Source: Limnanthes douglasii subsp. nivea
Taxonomy: Eukaryota > Streptophyta > Magnoliopsida > Brassicales > Limnanthaceae
Direction: 5' to 3'
DNA length: 64,000 nucleotides
NCBI GenBank assembly: GCA_036936605.1
Contig: JAUPFV010000003.1
Coordinates: forward strand, 101,193,278-101,257,277
Part shown: positions 12,216-23,240 of the stretch, in pieces
Layout: the number at the start of each line of letters is the position of its first letter
How positions within the stretch are numbered: the stretch's first letter is position 1
Position numbers and translations under genes: made by a program
Notes under the pieces: model-generated
Database searches by the model: none
Told to the model about the DNA's origin: nothing
What the model saw: the letters and a program-made list of their open reading frames with translations, nothing else

Positions 12216-15200
12216 ATGACGAAAACAAGAGTATTCTACCGCTCGGGGTTGGTTAGCATAATCAACGTACTGAGACGGGATATAATCAAAGCTGAACATA
12301 TCGAGGCTGCTCGTGGAACCCCTTTCTACACCTTCCTCAAAACCTCGTACGACTTGAGGAACGAGGTTCTGAAGCTTAAAAAGTTCCACCACTTGATCGA
12401 GGCGATCTGTGGTTTATACGACGTCAGATGGAAGGCTTTCAAGATTGGACAAAAGCATGTAAGGCTGACGAAGAAAGATGTTAAGGCGATCTTTGGCCTT
12501 AGACACGGTAACGAAGAGATGCCGATGAGCAAATCAGGTGGATTTATCGCTCGGTACGCTGATGAAGCGGAGTTAGATTCGATTTTGATGAAGAAATATT
12601 TTTTGAGTCCAAGGACGAGGAGAAGCTGGCCAACGAACGACAAATCAGTTTCTAACGCGTTGATAAAGGTAAATAGAGTCTGTTAGAATGTAGTTGTTTT
12701 CTAGTTTATGCTGCAGGCTTAGGTTGATGATACAAAAACCTGCATGTGTATGTACATATCTAGCGTAGTAGTACATTATATCTATCAGTGAGTTGGCAGT
12801 ATAATATTAAGTTGTTGTTTGGTTTTATGCATATAGCAATGTATGGAATCATATCTATCAAATGTCTTATTAGGTGTGGATGCCTTTAATTGTTATTGCT
12901 GTATTCTTGGTATGATTTTGGATATTTTTGTAGGAAGCAATCGAAAAAGCAGTCAGCGAAGGAGGGGAGGATGAAGCGAAGGATGTGGCTCGGCTCCTGA
13001 TACTTTTCATATGCTCGACACTGTTCTTTTCAGTGTCGGGCGACGTAGTCGGGTGGACAGCAATCTTCTACGTGGAGAATCTCGAGAAGATAAACGACTA
13101 TGACTGGTCTGGAGCCATCTTGGATAAGCTTCACAAATCGCTGGACAAATGTATTAAGGCCGGCCATCCTTCAAGAGTTATCGGATGCGTTGCTCTGCTT
13201 TTTGTAAGTACAGTGTGTTATGATCAGCATGTCTGTTATGAAAATGTTTTTTTTAATGGTTAGTTATGTTCTGTGCAGCCGTTTCTTATGGAGCATATTT
13301 CGATAAACGTCGACATACCAAGGCCAAACATAATCCCTAGATGTTACAAGTGGTGGGGGCTAGAGGGCAAGGAGTCGACATTCGAAATGATCCAGATGGT
13401 CAGTGAACTCAGGGACGACGAGGTATGTAACCCACCTATCAATGTCAATTTTGTGGTATGAAACAAAGCGCATATGTTGATGATACAAAAACCTGCATGT
13501 GTATGTACATATCTATCGTAGTAGTATATTATATCTATCAGTGATTTGGCAGTATAATATTACGTTGGTGTTTGGTTTATGCATATAGCAATGTCTGCGA
13601 TCATATCTATCAATGTATTACGTACAAATCGAAGCCGTGAATATTATAAGTAATGATTATAATATTGTGCTGCTCAATGTATATTATACTGTATTTTCTA
13701 GGTTGTCGGCGGGGAGTTTGTGTTTACAGCATCGAAATGTTTTGTTTATGGAGTAAATGATTCGCGGAGGCAGTGCGAAGGGGCTGGAGAAACAAGCGAA
13801 CAGAGGAGTATGAAAAGAAAGAAATCTGTTGCGAACAGAAGTACAAGAAGGAAGGTAGATGACGGAGCTGGTAGTAAGAAGAGAAGACGTTCGATGATTG
13901 AGGTTGAAGATGATGTTATGTTGGGGGAGTTCATTGTGGAGAGGAAGGCAACAGTTGGTAAAAACAAAGGGGAGAGGTTGAAAAACCAAAAAAAACGTAG
14001 GTCTAGTATGATTCCAAGTTTTGGAGTGCTGTCGCAGTCGGTTCTGCGTGACAGCAAAAAACTGAAAAAAAGAAGCCGGTTGCGCCGGTTAAAAGTTGAA
14101 AACAAGAGGCTTAAAACGTCGCTTGAGGAAAGAAACGAAGAGGTTAGTGCTAGCATGTTTTCTAAGTACTAATAACCTCTATATGTTTGTTAAAATGAAC
14201 ATATGAAATGTATAGATGTTGTTTGGTAGCTGCATCATTATAATTGATGCAGCAAAGGTAACTATAAGTTGTCTATCAACGAAATATGCTGTATCTATCA
14301 TTGTTAAAAATAATGTAACAATTTCGTATGCTCGTTTGATTCAGGTGAAAAAGTTGAAGAAAGATTTGGAGGACCTGAAACAAAAGCTGGAGATGGGAGG
14401 TGAAAGAGTGGATGGTGAGGATCAACAACTGCTGTTGACCTTATCCATGCCATTTTGCCGTGTTGATGAGGATGTTACTGAAACCGTAGATGCAAACGTT
14501 GCTGAGAAGGTGGTTAAGGAAACACTGGTTTACAGATCCCAGAGGCACGGATTTGTTCCGAAGAGGAAGCAAACAGTTTCTGACTCAGAAAAAGCAACAG
14601 AAGAAGAAGATGTTCATGGGGAGACAACAACAGAAAACCAACAGTTGGTTGACAAAGCTGTGGACGTATCGGAAGAGGAGAAGGAAGTTGTTGATGGAGG
14701 GTATGTTCAATCCAAAACACGTATTGAACCAATGGAAGAGAGTACTACACCTGAAGCTGCTGTTGTTGTTGATGTGTATAGGAATCCGAAAGGGACAACA
14801 ACAACTGGTTGTGACGCTGGTAATGGGAGAGGGGATGTGGCAGAAGAATTATCACCCCTATCTCATGTTGCCGGTGCGCAAAATGAAGTTTTGGTACCTG
14901 CACAGGGACCCGGAGTTGGAAACAACGAGGTTGAACAACAGCAGCTGACGGTGGACAGAATTGAGTCGTTGGACGAAGGTTCGAACGAATGAACGAAAAC
15001 AATGAAACAACAGTTGGAGGAGTCGCCAGAAACCGTAGATTAAGGACAGAATGCGGAGAAAGGTGAGGAGAAAGGAGAAGATGAAATAGTAGTAGCAACT
15101 ACATTGATGGAGATCGCAGCAACAGAACTACAGCGTCCAGAACCTGTCTCTCACAATGTGGTGGAGAATGTGGCTGAAGATGTAAGTCGATGTTAAATAG

Positions 15201-16980
15201 TGTAGTTGTATTTGAATATCATTTATAGATTATAGTTGTGCTAATCTCGCAATATATGGTTTCCAATGTTATGTTGTTAGGAAGTGGAAACAACGGAGCC
15301 TGAAGACACACGACACTCTAATGTAAAGACATTGGCATTCACTGGGATTGGAACAGCAGCAAAGTGCGAACAACTATCGCAAGCTGTCTCTCCATTAAAG
15401 GTGATACAAATTTTCAACGGAGGAGATCAATCCGCAGAGAAGATTGAAAAAGTGTCACAGGTTGAGCCATCTTCGTACGCAACACCACAACAACAGAAAG
15501 CAGCATCTAAGGATCTGATTGTCCAATCGGTTACACCGTTGGCTGACGATAGCTTTGTAGACTGCACCCAATCATTTTACGCAGAAGTTGACAAGGCTGT
15601 TGAAACTTCAAACGAGAAGAGACGTACACTGGACTCCATCGAGGAAGAACAAACAGACGTTGACGTAAGTAGATATTTGGTATTATCAATAAACATTTAA
15701 AAAGTAATGTTAACAGTTTAGTATACTAATTTATTTTAGGTGCCCGTTGATGAAATGCCTGGGTTCAACTTACTTACTCCGACGCAGGTTCAACAACAAC
15801 AAACTGAAGTTGTAGTTTGGCCGTTCCCGACAGAGACAACGGAACTGATCGATGTAAGTGAGTACGAGAAGGTGCTGAAACTCAAACATGTAGAACAACA
15901 AGAAGATCAAGAAGTATGGTACTTGCCAACAGCAGAGTTCTCGTACAGGCTTTCCATTAGTGTGACAGAGATAATGGAACTGCCTAACGAAGCTCAAGTT
16001 GACTTCAAGGTAAAAAGCTATTAGGATGTATCTATCGTAGTTTACTTGTTAGTCTAGCAACGTGTCTATATACGTCTATCAATATTAAATGCAGCATCTA
16101 TCAATGTGTCAACCAATAAACCGTTGGTTATTATTTTCAGTAATTGTCACTCAACTGATTTGAGATTGTAATTGTGTTTTGATAGGTAATAGATGCTTGG
16201 ATATACAAGCTGTTAAAGGATTCAGATTGGAAAGTCCCTCTTAAAGGGTTTGATGATAAGTATTCATTTCCTGTCAACGCCATTCAAATAACTGGGATTG
16301 CAACTGTAAGTTCCCAGGGGATTATTGGTTTTATATTAGGTACATCTACTTCCTGTATTAATGACTTAAATTTACAGGGGACACTGGCTAAAAAGGGAGA
16401 TATGTCTGTCATTGTGGACAAGGTTTTTGAGACAATGAAACCCTACACATATGTTGCATTTGTCCCCCTATGTACCGTAAACACGGACGGCGTGAACCAC
16501 TGGACGCTCCTGGTTATAGACATGGAGAATGGGGCTGCCAGAAGCTACAACCCACTGTTGCCGTGGAGCAAACACATTGCCGATAAGACGAAAAACACAG
16601 CCGATGCTCTGGTAAGGAATTTAAATTCCAAGTAACCTATTTTGGTTGTCTGTCTAGCAATTTCGAATACGATATCTATCAATGTATATAGTAGTACATA
16701 TCAATGACTGCTACTATATCTATTAATGCAGCTCACCTATTGCATGAAGAAGAAATACATACCGCATGTAAAAGGTGGATACAAAATAAAGACCGTGTTA
16801 AATATCCCACAACAAAAGAAGGACAGCTATGGCTGCGGTGTTTTTGTTTGTAAGTACGTAGAAGACATCATTACAAGAGGGTTTGTTCCACGGGAATATG
16901 GTGAGGAAATGTTGGCAGAAACAAGAGCTAAAATATTTAAGCATTTCATGAATGATCGTAACACAAACAGTCGTTGGTAG
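12216..16980 (+). CDS. Ulp1-like (C48) cysteine protease gene of a MULE, ten exons
   Basis: Predicted exons: 12216-12668, 12934-13203, 13279-13422, 13702-14142, 14345-15181, 15281-15664, 15740-16009, 16186-16305, 16378-16611, 16732-16980 (TAG), all with GT-AG borders and all phase 0; about 1,133 codons. Exons 1-3 encode an alpha-helical N-terminal domain seen in Ulp1-bearing MULE proteins. Exon 4 is Lys/Arg-rich and exons 5-6 are acidic and low complexity. Exons 9-10 form the protease: His in HWTLLVID (16,498), Gln in PQQKKD and Cys in SYGCGVFVCKY (16,834). The Asp expected 17 residues after the His is Asn (SYNPLL, 16,549). The family cleaves SUMO or related peptide bonds; its role in transposons is unknown. 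Two in-frame stops lie in exon 5 (14,990 and 15,041), though GT at 14,979 and AG at 15,044 could define an optional 66-nt intron that removes both. Otherwise it is a recent pseudogene. Confidence 0.75.
12724..12864 (+). repeat. Intron-1 copy of a 140-bp duplicated block
   Basis: Begins TTGATGATACAAAAACCTGC and runs through the AGCAATGT and ATCTATCAAATG words. It is nearly identical to 13,477-13,615 in intron 3 of the same gene, with roughly ten differences by eye. Confidence 0.85.
13477..13615 (+). repeat. Intron-3 copy of a 140-bp duplicated block
   Basis: Second copy of the block in intron 1 (12,724-12,864), same orientation, in the intron between exons 3 and 4 of the protease gene. The coding exons between the two copies do not resemble each other, so only intron sequence was copied. 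Confidence 0.85.
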
Positions 16981-17960
16981 TATGTAATTTATTTTTTGGT
17001 ACCCATTTGTATTTTTGGGATAGATTAGCAATGGGTGAATTAGACAACTAATATGATTTCTGTTGGTAGTAGAAAACTCACGTGTAAACACACATTTTCA
17101 CATCACTGTTACATCATTCAGTGTTGAATCTACTAATTTAGATATGTTGTATCCTTCATAGTAGTTTTCAAGTCGTTAGCAAAGTTTTTAGTATTACCTA
17201 TCAGGCTTGAACCAAACATCTATCAATGTCTAATTGGTTAACTATCAGAATAATAAACAGGTGGTGTATGTAGATCTATAAGAAATTCTTTTTTAATCAG
17301 GTGTATACTCAAGTAAATATGTAGGCCAAATATCTTTATAAACTACCTTGGCATATCCACCATTAGTTGCATGAATCAATTTCATCCATGGGCATATATC
17401 TCTACTATATCTACATATCAGAGATGTAATAAAAAACTAACTATAATACTTATATCCAAAGACATAGCAATGTCTACCAGTTTATCTATCTGGGTTTAAG
17501 CAAGCATCTATCGTAGTGCGAACCATATCGTACTACATATCTGTAAGCATAATTATCTACTAGAAAAGGATGTCCACATGTTAAATTTTTTTGTTACGAA
17601 CCATATAGTATAGTTTTACATATCGGTCAGACTAATTAGCTAGACCAAATAGGTTTTAAATTTTAAATATAATTTATCTACCATTTTAAATTACTCGTAA
17701 ATCTCATATAACAGGTTATTGATGCACGAAATATATATATATGGACTGCAGAATATGGTTATTGGTAGATAAATGCAATTAATTTTTTGAAAGTACTTTT
17801 AACCACACCAATTACTCATTAGAAGTTAATGTGTTAAAACTATTGGTTAGATTGAAGTTGAAAAGACAAAGGTAGATGAACTTGAATGATTACATGCATT
17901 AAATATACGTGTGCCATTAAATTTGTGAAAGTAAGTATGGTTGCTTAATGGGACTCAGCC
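16981..17960. other. Spacer between protease gene and acidic ORF
   Basis: No ORF of note. It holds the protease gene's 3' end and many loose copies of words such as ATCTATCAATGT, TCTAGCAATG and ACATATC, the same family as in the introns. Confidence 0.5.
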
Positions 17961-17978
17961 TTGGGCATTGTGTTTTGC

Positions 17979-17986
17979 TATAAATA
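17979..17986 (+). promoter_or_regulatory. TATA box of the acidic ORF
   Basis: TATAAATA lies 97 nt before the ATG at 18,083, in the context GCTATAAATAGAGGC. This is a textbook plant core promoter at the expected distance for a leader of about 70 nt. Confidence 0.65.
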
Positions 17987-18082
17987 GAGGCTCATATTTG
18001 AACCTATTCCTCACACACTTTCCTGCAAAGAAAAAAACAAACAGAACCTCTAGCCTTAGTTGAAACCTAAACACCTTCGAAA

Positions 18083-18463
18083 ATGGCACCTTCCTCACCT
18101 TTCTCACCACCTAACTCCGGCGACGACGGGTGGTCAAGTGACCAGTACGCAGACCCCAAGGCTTACAAGCGAGAAACAACATCGGAGTACTCCGATGATG
18201 AAGAAGACACTTGGTCCGTTTGGTCTGAGGACCAAGAAGACCCATATGGCTCTTGGGATTCATGGTCGCTGGACGACAGCTATCAGTCTGAGGATGAAAA
18301 ACTTCGCACACAGAAGAGGAGCAGGAGCAGTTTGGGGGTTAAAGAAGAAGACGACGATGAATCAGAGGACGCGAACGACGAGGGTTCTGAAGGCGAAAAA
18401 AAGGAAGAGGAAGAAGAAGAAGAAGAAGAGGAGGAAGGATCAGATGGAGATAATTTTGACTAG
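18083..18463 (+). CDS. Small highly acidic protein inside the MULE
   Basis: 126 codons, intron-less, beginning MAPSSPFSPPNSGDDGW. The middle is rich in Ser, Asp, Trp and Tyr (SVWSEDQEDPYGSWDSWSLD), a short basic patch follows (RTQKRSRSS), and the C-terminal third is almost pure Glu/Asp with a long run of Glu. No known domain is recognisable; it looks intrinsically disordered and could be nuclear because of the basic patch. Its own TATA box and a clean ATG (AAAATGGC) support real expression. It stands between the protease and transposase genes, so it may be a third gene of the element. A captured host gene fragment or a chance acidic ORF are alternatives. Confidence 0.6.
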   Translation: MAPSSPFSPPNSGDDGWSSDQYADPKAYKRETTSEYSDDEEDTWSVWSEDQEDPYGSWDSWSLDDSYQSEDEKLRTQKRSRSSLGVKEEDDDESEDANDEGSEGEKKEEEEEEEEEEEGSDGDNFD

Positions 18464-18819
18464 GTTTGAAAATGTCGATGTAGTTTCATGGAACTATTGG
18501 TTTATATTTTGTTGTTTTTAATGTTTGTTTATGCTTTTTTTGGACTGTAACGAAACACCAACCCTGTGCAGTAGTATCATTTTTTTGACAAGGTTGGTGT
18601 ATTTGGAAGATCTGTAGCAGTTACTGATTTTAATGTTAACGTTTGATTGCATTTTCCCTTCCCTAGCTTAAACTGGTATGATATGATATGATATGGTGCA
18701 GTTGAAGGAAGCAGTTTTACTTGCAGTTATTTCACAGAATCGCAATGTTTGAAAACTAAGATATCAGAGTTATGGTAACATTAGAAGAACAGTTTAATAC
18801 CCACTGTTCATTAAGATGT

Positions 18820-19725
18820 AAGCATAGATAGCAAGGTTGAATAGAGTGGGTATCAGAGTATAACATCATAGATAGCAATGTATACTTGAATACATATTAG
18901 AGTCTTAACAAATGTAAGTAAAGTATCAGATGGATGTACACCGAAACAGAAAACATACTTTGATTTATCTGTTAGATGTAAAATACATAATCTATCAAGG
19001 TTGAATAGAGTGGCTATCAGATTGTAACAACATAGATAGCAATGTACACATGAATAGATATCAGAGTCTGAAACAAACAGACATGAAACGTGTCAATGTT
19101 AAAAGTGTACAAAACATAAGTCGAAATACAAGGAGTGCGTATCTTTGAGATGAATCAGGCATGAAAGATGTGAAGGACCTCTTGAACAAATGTAAGTAAA
19201 GTATCAGATGGATGTACACCGAAACAGATTACATATTTTGATTTATCTGTTAGATGTAAAATACATAATATATCAAGGTTGAATAGAGTGGCTATCAGAG
19301 TATAAAAGCATAGATAGCAATGTATACATGAATATATATCAGAGTCTGAAACAAACAGACATGAAACGTGTCAATGTTAAAAGGGTACAAAACATAAGTC
19401 GAAATACAAGGACTGCTTATCTTTGAGATGAATCAGGCATGAAAGATGTGAAGGACATCTTGAACAAATGTAAGTAAAGTATCAGATGGATGTAAACCAA
19501 AACAGAAAACATACTTTGATGTATCTGTTAGATGCAAAATCCAGAATCTATCAATGTTGAATAGAGTGGCTATCAGAGTATAAAAGAATAGATAGTAATG
19601 TATACGTGAATTAGATAAAAGAGTCAGAAAGAAACAGACATGGAACATGTCAATGTTAAAAGTGTACAAAACATAAGTCGAAAGATAAGGAGTGCTTATC
19701 TTTGAGATGTAAAATGTTACCATAA
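18820..19725. repeat. 278-bp tandem repeat, about three copies
   Basis: The word TGTAAGTAAAGTATCAGATG starts at 18,913, 19,191 and 19,469, a period of exactly 278 bp. Each unit also contains TCAATGTTAAAAG, ACATAAGTCGAAA and GAATCAGGCATGAAAGATG. A partial unit precedes the first copy. The array sits just beyond the transposase stop codon, in the spacer towards the acidic ORF. Confidence 0.9.
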
Positions 19726-19741
19726 AGTCGGTAAATAATGT

Positions 19742-22123
19742 TTAGAACAGAGCATCACATGACCTCCTATTATGCCCCGATTTGAAACATTGACCACAAC
19801 GGGACTGGCTGCTGGAAACTTCACCTCTTGATGGAATACGCTTTTTCCTCGGACGCCCAGGTCGTCTTTTAACGTTAGGGGGCAGCACCAAGGGCTCTCC
19901 ATCATAATTTGCAGTACTGGATTCACCAAACTCTGTTATAGCCGGTATGTTAATTGAATAGCTGGACAGGTAATTTTGGGTAGTGAAAAATGGCTCAACC
20001 AACATCATAGGATCCTCGTTTAAAGATGCAATTGCAGCCAACGCATGAGCGCATGGGAAACATTCTTGCTGCCAAGAGCCGCATGTGCATTTGAAATCCA
20101 GTATGTTGACCACCATGATTGGGTCCGATAAAACCTCAAAATAAGCGGCAGAAGACTTGCGAACTAACCATGTCCGACTGTATTGTACATTCTCTTTGAA
20201 CATCTTGTCAAACTCGGGGCACAAATGTGTGTTCCAACTTTGGCCCTCTCCTAAACGTCGAGACATTTGAGTCACCAGAAGAGCTCTAATCCGGTCGATT
20301 AATTCAACTATATGCAGATGACACAACTTTTTAATCTGGCCATTGAACGATTTAACAGCGGTTGATGCCATCGCCCCATAACGTTTGCCTTTGACATATG
20401 CCTGAGCCCATTTTTCTGGTGGTAGATTTCTTACAAAGTTGCCAATACGCTCACCGCCTTGGCGCAAAAACTGACCATAACGTTCATTAAAAAGTTCCAC
20501 CGTAGGGGCATAAGCACAGCTCTTAAACATCACTGGCATATTTTGTTTGTAGACTCTGTTAGTGTGTTCAAGAGCTTTAGTCAAATTCTGGATAAGATGG
20601 AAGATGCAATAAGCGTGGTAGTCAGTAGGATAGAGAGTTGCGACAGCGCTAATAATACCAGCATGGCGGTCTGAAATGAAAGTTATTTGGCGCCCTAACA
20701 GATGAGGTTTTAAACTTTCCTAAAACCAAAACCAGTTGTCCGAGTCTTCACTACCAAATATACCAAAAGCTACGGGGAAAAGACCTGAAACGGAAAAGAT
20801 ATAGCTTAAAAACAAAACTACATTAACAGAACGATATTAAGGTCGACTGTGTAATAATAAACATAGAACAGTCTATGTAACCTAATCTATTAGACAGTGC
20901 ATCCCAAGCTAGCAATCAGTAATAACTAAAATAGCAGGATATGTAATCCAAACTATCAGACAGTCTTATTAAATCGCAAACTATGTAAACATATTTATCG
21001 GACTAAATGTATATTGAAACATGTACTGACCGTTATTTCCATCTTTCGCCACTGCTGAAAGCAACACGCCACCATGCTTCCCTGTTAGGTGGGTTCCGTC
21101 AACGTACAATAGAGGGCGGCACGAATGGAAACCCTGAAGACACGCCCCAAATGCTATAAAACAGCGACGGAAAACATTGCCGGGAGCAAAATCCAGATGA
21201 CAGTCCGTAGTGATGTCACGACTCTTTAGCCTCTTGAAGTATGGTTTTAGCAATCCAAAAGAGGTATTGCTATCTCCAAATACAACACGACGGGCCTTCT
21301 CCAACGCATTCCAAGATAGACGATATGAAACGTCTAAACCGTAGTCTTGCTTGATGGTGGACTGTATAGTCTTAGCTGTTACGGAATGGCTGTTCCGTAG
21401 AGAATCGTGAATTTCATCAGCAATCAAATCGGACGACAGATGCCTGCTTTTCTTCTTTGTGAATACGGGACTGCACGTATGGGTACTGAAAAATCTTTTA
21501 ATTGTCATCAAACCGGTCTTAGAATCAACAGAAGCGTAAAGCCTCCATTTGCAGCCATCTGAATCTTTGTTTACACAATAAACGGTGATCTTGTTAAAGG
21601 TATTGTGCATGTACCTAAACGCAAAACCGTTCTCTAATGCATAACGGGATAAGGATAACCTCAGACCTTGAGCACCGTCTGGAAATGACTGTCCAACACC
21701 GATGATAGCTTCTGCCCATCCCGTTGTAGCTAGATATCTTTTTTGGGGGGTTGAAATGGCCAAACAGCTACTGTTTTCACCGCTAGTTCGTTGCATGTGA
21801 GAGGATTCTTCGAACAGTTGAACGGGTTATTTACGTTTAATGGCGGAGCCTTTATCAGCAACATGTTCTTCGATAAGAAAACTAACACTCTTCAGACGCT
21901 CAACATCAAGGTAACATTCCAACCCAATAAAATCGGTCTCCTTATTAAAAATACAATTATTCTGAGCACCGCAAGAGTACGTAATGCTGTAGTTGCCTCT
22001 AACAAGCCCTTGCCATGTTTGCTCAACATACTGTTGAAAAGACTCGAAGTTTTCGAATTCGGACAGCGGAACAATACATGTTTCCGTACCAAATTTGAAA
22101 ATGCAAACTTTTGGTTTCGACAT
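19742..22123 (-). pseudogene. MURA-like MULE transposase, two exons, two in-frame stops
   Basis: Exon 1 is 22123-21031 and exon 2 is 20784-19742; the phase-1 intron has donor GTCAGT and acceptor TTTCAG. Excision of the transposon is its function. N-terminal part: a ubiquitin-like or PB1-like start (KPKVCIFKFG), then a MuDR-type DNA-binding region with WRLYAS and THTC. Catalytic core: first Asp in LLYVDGTHLTGKHGG, second in ITFISDRHAGI. C-terminal: SWIM finger CTCGSWQQECFPCAH near 20,080 and zinc knuckle CGQCFKSGHNRRSC near the end. The ATG at 22,123 follows a good acceptor (ATTCAGGGTACACA). In-frame stops at 21,829-21,827 (TAA) and 20,722-20,720 (TAG, in NWFWF*ESLKPH) would truncate it. The rest is intact, so inactivation looks recent. 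Confidence 0.85.
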
Positions 22124-22189
22124 TGTGTACCCTGAATTATAGGAGTTTTGGTTAGTTTGTTTAACGTTGGTGTAGAACAACTGAATGTG

Positions 22190-22530
22190 TTACTGATATT
22201 ATAACATATCTAGCAATATCCCGTAACTAACATATCAGGGTATATGCATCGTGTCTAGCAAACTGTCATAATTAAACTATCAGGGTATATGGAGTCATGG
22301 CCTATTATCCAATACATCTAGCATACTATTATAGCTAACATATCAGGGTGTATGCAGGCAGGGGATTTGGTTGAAAAACATCTAGCAATATCACGTACCT
22401 AAACTATAAGGGTATATGGAGTCATGGTCTATTTATCAACACATATAGCAACCTGTCATAACTAAGATATCAGGGTGTATGCAGTCAGGGATAATCTTCC
22501 AACACATCTAACATATCAGGGTGTATGCAG
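22190..22530. repeat. Degenerate 60-bp tandem repeats in the transposase leader
   Basis: Words like ACATCTAGCAATAT and TATCAGGGTATATG alternate at least five times between 22,190 and 22,530. They lie upstream of the transposase ATG, in what should be a 5' intron. They belong to the same word family (TAGCAAT / TATCA) as the repeats in the protease introns and the 18.8-19.7 kb array. Confidence 0.75.
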
Positions 22531-23143
22531 TGATCAAGCAACCTCAAACGTACAATTGCAGGCGACAAATCGCAAAGTGTAACCATACAAATCTCAGGGT
22601 TCAAAACAGAGGTGGAAAAATAAAATTTCTCACCGGAATGTGATCGGAGCCGGTTTAGATGCTTTGAATCGAGCAGAAGCAGATAGTAATATGTTTCCTG
22701 CCATTAACGTACATTATATGAGAGTCTAGAATCGATTTCGAAAATGGAAAACGATTTTGAAACTTAAAACTCAGCTCACTTACTGACCTGAAAGATGTAA
22801 GGTCGGGCTACGATAACAGTGGTTAGGAGGCTGCTAACCGGTGGTCCAGGAGGCTGAGAGACGGTGCAAAATCGGAGCTAGGAGGCTGAGACGGTGCAAA
22901 ATCAGAGCTAGGAGACTGTGGATGTAACTGACGCCGTCGAACCGGAATTCCAAAATTCGCCGGTGATCGGAACACTCTCCGAAGGCGTTTATATGGATCG
23001 CCGGTGGCTACGTAGTATAACTGGTGGTTCAATAGTGTCACGGGAGGTGGTGTGATCAGCCGTGGTTTTTTGAAATGAAGAGACGTTCTTGAAAAATGGG
23101 TTGTTTGTTAGGTTAGGAGAGAGGAGAGAGAAAGAGGCTAATA

Positions 23144-23180
23144 AATTCAAAATTCAAAATTCAAAATTCAAAATTCAAAA
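23144..23180. repeat. Short AATTCAAA tandem repeat
   Basis: AAATTCAAAATTC-type units repeat four to five times just upstream of the transposase gene near the right end of the MULE. Confidence 0.7.
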
Positions 23181-23232
23181 GTAATAAAGAAGTTGTTGAA
23201 GCCAAAATGGGCCCTTTTTTCACAAAATCAAC

Positions 23233-23240
23233 CTTATATA
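23233..23240 (-). promoter_or_regulatory. TATA box of the transposase gene
   Basis: On the minus strand TATATAAG lies about 1.1 kb before the transposase ATG and about 155 bp inside the apparent right end, mirroring the left-end promoter of the protease gene. The long leader to 22,123 is presumably spliced. Confidence 0.5.

Noticed and set aside
13684..14156. Minus-strand ORFs opposite exon 4 of the protease gene
   Set aside because: Shadows of a Lys/Arg/Glu-rich exon; the plus-strand frame has splice sites and fits the gene.
18060..18521. 153-codon alternative frame overlapping the acidic ORF
   Set aside because: Shadow frame; the frame starting at 18,083 has the better start context and a coherent composition.
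22823..23041. 72-codon minus-strand ORF with a PSSDFAPS repeat
   Set aside because: Lies in the untranslated leader region of the transposase gene; a short sequence repeat rather than a protein domain.
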